From positions 124,001 to 188,000 of the forward strand of contig JAGAYR010000026.1 in the NCBI GenBank assembly GCA_017940415.1: a DNA stretch of 64,000 bases. Direction: 5' to 3'. Source of the DNA: Lachnospiraceae bacterium (GTDB lineage Bacteria; Bacillota; Clostridia; Lachnospirales; Lachnospiraceae). This document shows positions 32,745-41,600 of the stretch, piece by piece; within the stretch, counting starts at the first letter, position 1, and every line of letters starts with the position of its first letter. The notes under the pieces are model-generated. The model did no database searches. It was given only the letters and a program-made list of their open reading frames with translations, and was not told where the DNA came from. The translations under genes and the position numbers were made by a program.

Positions 32745-34838
32745 ATGAAAGTTTATACCACAGACAAGATCCGCAACGTTGTTCTACTCGGTCACGGAGG
32801 AAGCGGCAAGACGACTCTCGCAGAGAGTTTTGGCTACATTACAGGTCTTACTTCCCGTATGGGGACCGTGGCTGACGGCAATACTCTCAGTGATTACGGC
32901 AAAGAAGAACAGAAGAGAGGTTTCTCGATTTCCGCATCCGTAATACCCGTAGAGTGGGAGGATCACAAGGTAAATATCATCGACACTCCGGGATATTTCG
33001 ATTTTGTCGGTGAGGTTGAAGAAGCAGTATCCGCAGCCGGTGCAGCAATCATCGTTGTAAACGGAAGAAGCGGCGTTGAAGTCGGAACCAGAAAAGCCTG
33101 GGATCTTTGCGAGAAGTATAAACTTCCCAGAATCATATATGTTTCTAACATGGATGTTGATACAGCATCTTATCGTCAGGTTGTTGAAGATCTCATCGGC
33201 CTCTACGGCAAGAAGATCGCTCCTTTCCATCTTCCCATCAGAAAAGACGAAGAGCTTATCGGTTACGTTAATATCGTATCCGAGCAGGGCCAGCAGTGGC
33301 AGGGCAAGGATGTAGTTCCCTGTGATGTTCCCGATTACAATAAGCCTTATCTTGAGCAGTACAGAGAGTCCCTTATGGAGGCGGTTGCTGAAACTTCCGA
33401 GGAAATGATGGACAGATACTTCTCCGGCGAGAAGTTCTCCGATGCCGAGATCAGAGCAGCTCTCAGAGCAAATATCTGTGACGGAAGCATCGTTCCCGTA
33501 ACAATGGGTTCATCCATTACCTGTAAGGGTGCTTATGCACTTCTTGATGATGTTATTAAGTATTTCCCCGGTCCCGATGTCAGAACCGTTGCAGGTATCG
33601 CCACCAAGACCGGCGAGATCTACAATTGCGATTACGACTTCTCCAAGGCTAAATCAGCCTATGTATGGAAGACCATCGTCGATCCCTTCATCGGAAAGTA
33701 CAGCCTCATTAAGGTTAACTCCGGCGTTCTTAAGACCGACGACCTCATTTATAACATCGATAAGGATGTTGAAGAGAAGATCGGAAGACTCTATGTCCTC
33801 CAGGGCAATAAGCCTATCGAAGTTCCCGAACTTCACGCAGGAGACCTCGGAGCACTTGCTAAACTCAGCCAGGCTCGTACCGGCAACAGCCTTTCAACCA
33901 AGGCTATGCCCATCAAGTTCGGTATGTTCGACATTTCCAAGCCTTATACCTTCATGAGATATAAGCCCAAGGACAAAGCTGATATCGATAAGATTTCTCA
34001 GGCTCTTCAGAAGATCGGACATGAAGACCTTACCATGAAGAATGTCAACGATGCAGAGAATCATCAGACTCTCCTCTACGGTATGGGTGATATGCATCTT
34101 GAGATCATCAAGTCGAGACTTGAAAATGAGTACAAGGTTGTCATTGAACTTTCAACTCCCAAGGTTGCATACAGAGAGACTATCAGAGGAACAGCCGATG
34201 TAGAAGCTAAGTACAAGAAGCAGACCGGCGGACACGGCCAGTACGGACACGTTAAGATGAAGTTCTCACCTAGCGATGATCCCGAGCAGCAGTATGTATT
34301 TGATCAGGAAGTTGTAGGCGGTGCCGTTCCCAAGAACTTCTTCCCCGCTGTTGAAAAGGGTATTGCGGAATCCGTTTCCAGAGGACCCCTTGCAGCATAT
34401 CCCGTAATCGGAGTTAAGGCTGTTCTTTACGACGGATCATATCATCCCGTAGACTCCTCCGAAATGGCATTCAAGACTGCAGCGTCCATGGCATTCAGAG
34501 ACGGCTTCATGAAAGCTAAGCCCGTTCTCCTCGAGCCCATCATGACCCTTAAGGTTACTGCCCCCGACGAGAACACCGGTGACGTAATGGGTGATCTCAA
34601 TAAGAGACGCGGAAGAGTACTTGGTATGAATCCTGCAGGAAACGGTAAGACTCTTATCGAGGCAGAGATTCCCGAGAGCTCACTTTTCGGATATGGAACC
34701 ATTATCAGATCCATGACCGCAGGTATGGGAGATTACTCCTTCGAGTTCGCAAGATACGAGCAGGCTCCTTCGGATGTTCAGGAAGCTGAAGTTGCAGCGA
34801 GAGCACAGAAGGTTGCTGAAGGAAATATAACTGAATAA
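32745..34838 (+). CDS. EF-G-like translational GTPase
   Basis: A 697-residue protein with the five-domain EF-G architecture but diverged from FusA. G1 is GHGGSGKT, the switch region is GFSISASV (EF-G has RGITI), and G3 is DTPGYFDF. G4 is changed from NKxD to SNMD. Domain IV (GHGQYGHVKMKF, GGAVPKNFFPAVEKG) and the C-terminal domain are intact. It belongs to the EF-G-like group kept by many Clostridia alongside the true EF-G; its role (translocation helper, ribosome recycling or protection) is unresolved. It has its own promoter and a consensus ribosome binding site. A large palindrome follows four bases after the stop codon and may end or stabilise the transcript. Confidence 0.9.
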   Translation: MKVYTTDKIRNVVLLGHGGSGKTTLAESFGYITGLTSRMGTVADGNTLSDYGKEEQKRGFSISASVIPVEWEDHKVNIIDTPGYFDFVGEVEEAVSAAGAAIIVVNGRSGVEVGTRKAWDLCEKYKLPRIIYVSNMDVDTASYRQVVEDLIGLYGKKIAPFHLPIRKDEELIGYVNIVSEQGQQWQGKDVVPCDVPDYNKPYLEQYRESLMEAVAETSEEMMDRYFSGEKFSDAEIRAALRANICDGSIVPVTMGSSITCKGAYALLDDVIKYFPGPDVRTVAGIATKTGEIYNCDYDFSKAKSAYVWKTIVDPFIGKYSLIKVNSGVLKTDDLIYNIDKDVEEKIGRLYVLQGNKPIEVPELHAGDLGALAKLSQARTGNSLSTKAMPIKFGMFDISKPYTFMRYKPKDKADIDKISQALQKIGHEDLTMKNVNDAENHQTLLYGMGDMHLEIIKSRLENEYKVVIELSTPKVAYRETIRGTADVEAKYKKQTGGHGQYGHVKMKFSPSDDPEQQYVFDQEVVGGAVPKNFFPAVEKGIAESVSRGPLAAYPVIGVKAVLYDGSYHPVDSSEMAFKTAASMAFRDGFMKAKPVLLEPIMTLKVTAPDENTGDVMGDLNKRRGRVLGMNPAGNGKTLIEAEIPESSLFGYGTIIRSMTAGMGDYSFEFARYEQAPSDVQEAEVAARAQKVAEGNITE

Positions 34839-34841
34839 ATA

Positions 34842-34917
34842 GGCATGACATATGGGGACGCTACTGTTTTGTCACCGAAATCAGGTGACAAAACAGTAGC
34901 GTCCCCTTTGTCATGCC
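34842..34917 (+). repeat. REP-like palindrome (full copy)
   Basis: A near-perfect inverted repeat of 76 bases. The inner arms are 34854-34876 and 34884-34906 (23 bp, GGGGACGC...TTGTCACC and its complement) around the loop GAAATCA. The outer arms are GGCATGACA (34842-34850) and TGTCATGCC (34909-34917), separated from the inner arms by TAT and TT. A 22-base half of the inner arm recurs exactly at 48761-48782. It lies directly after the EF-G-like gene and may double as a transcript end. Confidence 0.85.
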
Positions 34918-34963
34918 AATGGTTCACCCTCCACAATATATAGTGGTTAAACAGCTTTTTACC

Positions 34964-34992
34964 TTGCGTTTACGCACAAGGTGTAATAAAAT
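34964..34992 (+). promoter_or_regulatory. Promoter of leuS
   Basis: TTGCGT at 34964-34969, a 17-base spacer and TAAAAT at 34987-34992. The leader of about 57 bases contains the small hairpin ATGGGTATTTATGCCCAT but no T-box sequence. Confidence 0.5.
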
Positions 34993-35055
34993 TAAATAAA
35001 TTATGGGTATTTATGCCCATTAACGGAATAATTATGAAATAGGAGTATAGAAAAA

Positions 35056-37470
35056 ATGGCAGCCGTTTACGATCATCACAGTGTGGAGCCCAAGTGGCAG
35101 AAGGTATGGGACGATGAGAAAGCCTTCGCCGCAACAAATGATTTTTCCAAGCCCAAGTATTATGCGCTTGTTGAATTCCCTTATCCTTCAGGACAGGGAC
35201 TGCATGTAGGACATCCTCGTCCTTATACCGCTCTTGATATTGTTTCAAGAAAGCGCCGTATGCAGGGATATAATGTGCTGTTTCCCATGGGCTGGGATGC
35301 TTTCGGACTTCCCACCGAGAACTATGCCATTAAGAATAAGATCCATCCCAAGATTGTAACCAAGAACAATGTTGCCCGTTTCAAAGAGCAGCTTCATTCC
35401 ATCGGTTATTCATTTGACTGGGACAGAGAAGTTAATACCACCGATCCCGGATATTATCACTGGACTCAGTGGATCTTCCTTAAACTCTTCAATGCAGGAC
35501 TTGCATATAAGACCCAGATGCCCATCAACTGGTGTACTTCATGCAAGGTCGGACTTGCCAACGAAGAGGTTGTTAACGGTGTCTGTGAAAGATGCGGAGC
35601 TCCCGTAGTACGTAAGATGCAGTCACAGTGGATGCTCAAGATCACCGAGTATGCCGATAAGCTCCTCGAAGGTCTTGACAGCGTTGATTACATTGAGCGT
35701 GTAAAGACCCAGCAGAGAAACTGGATCGGACGTTCCACCGGTGCAGAGGTTGATTTCAAACTTACGGGAACCGAGGATAAGCTCACTGTTTATACCACAA
35801 GACCCGATACCCTTTTCGGTGCTACCTACATGGTAATGAGCCCCGAGCATCCTTATATCGATAAGTACAAGGACCGCATCACCAACTATGATGAGGTTGT
35901 TAAATATCGTGAAGAGGCTTCCAGAAAGTCTGATTTCGAAAGAACCGAGCTTGCCAAGGATAAGACAGGTGTATGCCTTAACGGACTTACCGCAATCGAC
36001 CCTGTCAATGACAAAGAGATTCCCATCTGGATTTCCGATTATGTACTCATGAGTTACGGAACAGGTGCCATCATGGCCGTTCCCGCACATGATGAAAGAG
36101 ACTGGGAATTTGCCAAGAAGTTTAACCTTCCCATCATCGAGGTTGTTGCAGGCTCCGATAAGCCCGTGACCGAGCAGGTTTATACCGATGTTGCTGAAGG
36201 CAAGCTTGTAAACTCCGGATTCCTTGACGGACTTTCCGTTGCAGAGGCTAAGAAGAAGATCACCGAGTTCCTTGAGGAAAAAGGAATCGGACATGCAAAG
36301 ACCAATTATAAACTTCGTGACTGGGTATTCTCACGTCAGAGATACTGGGGTGAGCCTATTCCCATCATTCACTGTGACAAGTGCGGATATGTTCCTCTCA
36401 AGGAAGAAGATCTTCCTCTCGAACTTCCCGAGGTTGAATCATATATGCCCGGAGATAACGGCGAATCACCTCTTGCAGCAATGGATTCCTGGGTTAATGT
36501 AACCTGCCCCTGCTGCGGCGGACCCGCTAAGCGTGAGACCGATACAATGCCTCAGTGGGCAGGATCATCATGGTATTTCCTCAGATATATCGATCCTAAC
36601 AATGACAAGGAACTTGCATCACAGGAAGCTCTTAAGTACTGGCTTCCCGTTGACTGGTATAACGGAGGAATGGAGCATACAACCCTCCACCTTCTCTATT
36701 CAAGATTCTGGCACAGATTCCTCTATGATCAGGGAATCGTTCCTACCAAGGAGCCTTATGCAAAGCGTACGTCTCACGGCATGATCCTCGGATCAAACGG
36801 TGAGAAGATGTCCAAGTCCCGTGGTAACGTCGTAAATCCCGACGATATCATTGACGAGTATGGTGCGGATACTCTCAGAACCTATGAGATGTTCATCGGC
36901 GCATTTGATCAGGCTGCTAACTGGAGCATGGAAGGCGTACAGGGATGCCGCAGATTCCTCGACAGAGTATGGAAGCTTCAGGACATCGTCAAGGATGGTG
37001 ATGAGTACAGCAAGGATCTTGAAGTTAAGATTCATCAGACCATCAGGAAAGTATCCGGAGATTTCGAGACTCTTAAGTACAACACCGGTATAGCTGCGCT
37101 CATGAGCCTTATCAATGATTTCTATAAGGCAGGCAGCATCACAAAGGCTGATCTTAAGACATTCCTCCTTCTCCTTAACCCCGTAGCTCCTCACATCACT
37201 GAGGAAATCTGGGCTGCTGAAGGATTTGAAGGCAGAGTATATCAGGCTAAGTGGCCCGAGTACGAAGAAGATAAGTGCGTAGAAAACACTGTTACCATCG
37301 CTGTTCAGGTTCTCGGAAAGCTTCGCGGAACCTTCGAAGAGGACAGAAATGCCTCCAAGGAGACCATGATCGCTAGAGCAAAAGAGACCGTTACATCCAA
37401 GATCGAAGGCAAAGAAATCGTAAAGGAGATCTACGTTCCCGGAAAGCTTGTAAACTTCGTAGTTAAATAA
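35056..37470 (+). CDS. leuS: Leucyl-tRNA synthetase
   Basis: An 804-residue class I synthetase, normal for Firmicutes. The HIGH motif is HVGH in [14 protein letters not shown], and KMSKS is in [10 protein letters not shown]. The CP1 editing domain is inserted after residue 220 and contains the threonine-rich [16 protein letters not shown] and [19 protein letters not shown], which hydrolyse mischarged tRNA-Leu. [22 protein letters not shown] is the usual zinc ribbon. Two anticodon-binding helical domains and the short C-terminal domain ([18 protein letters not shown]) complete the protein. It starts behind AGGAG and is followed five bases later by the sortase gene. Confidence 0.98.
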   Translation: MAAVYDHHSVEPKWQKVWDDEKAFAATNDFSKPKYYALVEFPYPSGQGLHVGHPRPYTALDIVSRKRRMQGYNVLFPMGWDAFGLPTENYAIKNKIHPKIVTKNNVARFKEQLHSIGYSFDWDREVNTTDPGYYHWTQWIFLKLFNAGLAYKTQMPINWCTSCKVGLANEEVVNGVCERCGAPVVRKMQSQWMLKITEYADKLLEGLDSVDYIERVKTQQRNWIGRSTGAEVDFKLTGTEDKLTVYTTRPDTLFGATYMVMSPEHPYIDKYKDRITNYDEVVKYREEASRKSDFERTELAKDKTGVCLNGLTAIDPVNDKEIPIWISDYVLMSYGTGAIMAVPAHDERDWEFAKKFNLPIIEVVAGSDKPVTEQVYTDVAEGKLVNSGFLDGLSVAEAKKKITEFLEEKGIGHAKTNYKLRDWVFSRQRYWGEPIPIIHCDKCGYVPLKEEDLPLELPEVESYMPGDNGESPLAAMDSWVNVTCPCCGGPAKRETDTMPQWAGSSWYFLRYIDPNNDKELASQEALKYWLPVDWYNGGMEHTTLHLLYSRFWHRFLYDQGIVPTKEPYAKRTSHGMILGSNGEKMSKSRGNVVNPDDIIDEYGADTLRTYEMFIGAFDQAANWSMEGVQGCRRFLDRVWKLQDIVKDGDEYSKDLEVKIHQTIRKVSGDFETLKYNTGIAALMSLINDFYKAGSITKADLKTFLLLLNPVAPHITEEIWAAEGFEGRVYQAKWPEYEEDKCVENTVTIAVQVLGKLRGTFEEDRNASKETMIARAKETVTSKIEGKEIVKEIYVPGKLVNFVVK

Positions 37471-37475
37471 ACTTA

Positions 37476-38651
37476 ATGGGTAAGATCGTAATAATCGAGG
37501 GCAGAAAATTCGAAGGCGACAAAGAGATAGCTGCGGCAAACGCAGATAAAGCTGCCATAGACCGCATCAAGGCGTCTATGGACAATATGTCGCTTTCGGA
37601 TCTTAAGCTCTTGTCTAAGAAACTACATAGCGGAAGGATCAACTTCGGTACGGTCCTGGGTCAGGATTTCATTGAAGAGGTAGACGGAATCATCTCTAAA
37701 ATGGAGAGAAAAGAAAAAGCGGCCGAAGAAAAGCAGGATCTTCGCGTTAATGTCAAGCGGACTACCGTGAAGAAGACCCTTAAGCCTGACGAAGACCTGG
37801 ATGCGCAGGCCAGAAAGATCCTTGAGCAGCAGGAGAGGACAAGGAAGTTCATTCTTTTTGCCTCACTTTTTGTTGCTGCAGCCTGCATTCTGTACATAGC
37901 AATCTATAATATCACTAAGCAAAGATCCGCCAGTACCACAGATCTTTTGGCCAATTTGAGAGATCAGGCGGTTAATGAATCTAATCAGTCAGCGGGAAAT
38001 AACGGTTCGGATAACAGCGGAACAATCATCCATTATGTGGACGAGGAAGAGGCACCGGACATCCTCCCCGAATACATAGATATATATAATAAGAACAAAA
38101 GACTAATCGGATGGCTCGAAATAGCCGATATAGGTATAAATGGGGCTGATTTAAGTCTGCCCGTTATGCAGACCGTGGACAATGAGTATTATCTGACTCA
38201 CGGATTTAACCAGGAGAATGATAAGAACGGCTGCATTTTCATGGATTGTAATTGTGACGCCATTAAGCCGTCCGACAATCTGATCCTGTACGGTCATCAT
38301 ATGATGAGCGGCAATATGTTCGGAAATCTGGTCAAATATGAGGATTATAACTTCTATCTGACCCATAAGACATTCAAGTTCGATACCATCTACGAGCACG
38401 GTGAATACGAAGTTATGTTTGCTTTCAGGACTTCGCTTAAGACCGATGATGATATTTCTTTTAAATATTATCAGTTCATAGATGCCAACGGAGCCGAAGA
38501 GTTCAATTCATATATGAACGAAATGGCATCCATGGCCCTGTATGATACCGGGGTCAGAGCAGTGTGGGGAGATCATCTGGTAACTCTTTCCACCTGCGAT
38601 TATGAAGAAAAAAACGGCCGATTCGCGGTTGTGGCCAGAAAGATTAATTAG
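37476..38651 (+). CDS. Class B sortase with long cytoplasmic N-terminus
   Basis: A 391-residue membrane transpeptidase. The first 125 residues are charged, probably coiled and cytoplasmic, which is unusual for a sortase. One membrane helix follows (FILFASLFVAAACILYIAIYNI). The catalytic domain has the class B order: NKRLIGWLEIADIGI, VMQTVDNEYYLTHGF, GCIFMDCNCD, the catalytic His in ILYGHHM (near 273), TLSTCDY with the active Cys (near 373), and the Arg in GRFAVVARK. It joins secreted proteins to the cell wall by their C-terminal sorting signals. The gene immediately downstream encodes such a protein. It begins five bases after the leuS stop, so it may be read from the leuS transcript. Confidence 0.93.
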   Translation: MGKIVIIEGRKFEGDKEIAAANADKAAIDRIKASMDNMSLSDLKLLSKKLHSGRINFGTVLGQDFIEEVDGIISKMERKEKAAEEKQDLRVNVKRTTVKKTLKPDEDLDAQARKILEQQERTRKFILFASLFVAAACILYIAIYNITKQRSASTTDLLANLRDQAVNESNQSAGNNGSDNSGTIIHYVDEEEAPDILPEYIDIYNKNKRLIGWLEIADIGINGADLSLPVMQTVDNEYYLTHGFNQENDKNGCIFMDCNCDAIKPSDNLILYGHHMMSGNMFGNLVKYEDYNFYLTHKTFKFDTIYEHGEYEVMFAFRTSLKTDDDISFKYYQFIDANGAEEFNSYMNEMASMALYDTGVRAVWGDHLVTLSTCDYEEKNGRFAVVARKIN

Positions 38652-38680
38652 TTTTTCGTGCAAACGGAGGGCGACCTTTG

Positions 38681-41600
38681 ATGAAAAAGACAACGAGAAG
38701 AATCAAGAGATCCGTACGCAAAACGTTGGGTGCTCTTTTCCTTGCGTCCAGTATTGTTGTTGCTGCGATTCCCACCGGATCATATGCCGGAGGTCAGGCA
38801 GAAGCAGCCAACTCCTGTACGGGTGTTATAGATCCCGAATATTACATCTTGCAGAGTGGAACATCTACCGACCCTAAAACTCCGGTAAGTGAGATTCCTG
38901 TCATTCAGGCGGGCTCCACCATATACACAACCGGTGATCAGACTTATTATTTCGCTTATATCAATTCTCAGGGTGTCGATGAAATCGGTAATGCCGCAAA
39001 GTTTGCTATTATCACCGGCTATAATGCATCCGGTGCTGTTGATGCAAACGGTAATCTTACCATTCCCGATACCGTTAGAAGCTTCCGTAAGATTTCCGAT
39101 GTTGAAGGTTACTGCCTTACTAACGTTTCAAATGAGTTTCTTTTCTACAGAGATACGAACACTTTCATATCTCTTGAAATCACTGTTGATGTGGGCGATG
39201 CCAATCCTCTGGATGCCTACATTGGCAAATATACCGACGGCTCTTCCACTGTATATAATACAATTCAGCCTTATGTCCCTGATACATATAGAGCTAACCC
39301 CGGTTATTATCAGACTGTTGAACCCGATGAAATCGGTGTTTTCCAGAATAGTGTTGTTGAAAACTATGACAGTGATGATCCTGCAACCAGACAGCTTATA
39401 AGCCATACATATACATATAAGGTTGAGAACGTCAGGTATTATCCTTGTACTGCAAGTACAGAGTCTACATGGAAAGAATTCCCTAAAGATTCACTGTATT
39501 ATCGCGAAGGAACTCCGGGAACTTATACATACAAGGCATGTGCTGATTCCGCTCATCAGTATGTTGATGACATTCCCGTAAAATACATCGCTAACCAGTT
39601 CTCTGAATATGATACTGCAACCAGTACTTATGTGCTTTCTACTCAGCCTATAGATGATACCCATAAGAATAATGGTGTATTTGCCGGAACCAAGGGTGCC
39701 AATATCAAGAATCTCTATATTCCCGAATCAATGGAAGGTATTGGAGACTATGCTTTCTATGGCTGCGTTGCATTGAAAGAGATTAATTTCTCAAATCAGC
39801 TGGTTGCTATAGGAAACCATGCGTTTGACGGATGCAGGGCTCTTACTTCTGTCAATATGCCCGACAGCCCCAGACTTGATACCATTGGTGCATATGCGTT
39901 TGCAAACTGTCCTTCACTTGCATCATTCTATGTTCCTCACAGTATAAAGCTTCTTTGTGACGGTGTGTTTGAGAATGACACAGCGCTTACTTCGATTGAC
40001 CTTACCGGAGATATTACTCAGGATCCTACCGGTAACGGATCAAATCTTCAGTATATTGGATACCATCTGTTCTATGGTTGTTCTTCACTTAAGTATGTAA
40101 CCATGGGAACAGCTTTGGGCTCCGGTTATTCCTTAAACAGCAAGAGAGAGATCGATATCAATATTTTTGAGGATTGTACTTCACTTGAAAGAGTAACGGT
40201 TCTCAGTCCCTTTGTTACTTTTGCGGATGATACTCATACAACCGCACCCAAATGTGAATATTCACTTGTTAATTTCCATGACGGACTTACAAATGATCAG
40301 TTCTATTTTGAAAGTGTGGATCCCGCAGGTGCGACCAGACCTAATATAGGTATTGGTGCGCTTCATAACACTTGCCAGAATATGCCTTCCGGAAAAGAGT
40401 TTACTTTCAAGTATTATGGGGAAGAACTCTATGAGAAGACCGTTACCGAACAGGGTGGCGGAAGAGCAATCTATCAGGTCAACGATAATAATACTCTTTG
40501 CGGATTCACTACAGTCGGAACCGTAGAATCACTCAGCTTCCCTGAGCATTTCGGACCTTACTACATTAATGAGATTCCGGATGAGAGGTTCATTGATCAG
40601 AGTGATCTGATAACGGTTAAGCTTCCTTCAACTATTAACATTATCGGAGACAGAGCTTTCAAAGGATGCCGCAATCTTCAGTATGTATATTTCGGCAACG
40701 ACAATGTCCAGATCGGTGACGAGAGCTTCAGGACCCAGCAGGTTTCAGGAGCTGCTCCTTCATCTATTACCCAGCTTTACTTTGTTACGACGATAGGTGA
40801 TGATTCCACTCCCTTCAGATATGCAATGAGTCAGGATGGAATGTTCAGCCACGACAATCAGACAAGAAGCTGGCCCATTATCTATTCGGGATTTCCCAGC
40901 CTTCTTGAGGTTAAATATAATCCCGATAAGGATTGCGCAGAGCTCACCAATTTCCCTACCGCTTCGTCTATTTCCGGATATGCAACTGCATGGTATCTGA
41001 GCGATGAGGAGAAGACCGCGATTTCGAATTATAATCCTTCCAGTCCCTCTACTGCATATGACTATGCACTTAAGGAGTGCTGTGAGACACTTAAGATTCC
41101 ACGTGGCGTAAAGGCTATCAAGGACGGCTTGTTTGCTACCAATACTTCCGCTTCGAATCCTATCGCAGTAATCTCTGAGGGACTTACCGAGATAGATGTA
41201 ACTGCTACACCTAATTCTTCATACAATGAGCTTTCATATGGAAGCAGTTCTATTGATGTCAACTTCAACGGTATAGTTAATGTAGATGAAACCAAGGGTG
41301 ATTTTGCAAATTGTCCCGGACTTACCTCCATTACTTTCCAGGGAAATGAAAACATAACCATTCCCGATTATGCATTCTACGGATGTTCCGGTCTCGGAAG
41401 CGTAACCGTTTCCCAGCATGTTGATTCGATCGGAGAGCAGGCATTCTCTGAGTGCGACAACCTTACCAAAGTTGAACTTACTGGTGTCAGCCAGATCAAG
41501 GACCATGCGTTCCTTGGAGATGATTCGCTTAGCGATGTCACTATTTCCGCTGATACCACCTCACTCGGTCTTGCACCTTTCAGACTTTGCAAGAAACTCA

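Noticed and set aside
34921-35055. Possible T-box leader before leuS
   Set aside because: Two small hairpins but no AGGGTGGNACCGCG-like sequence or terminator/antiterminator pair.
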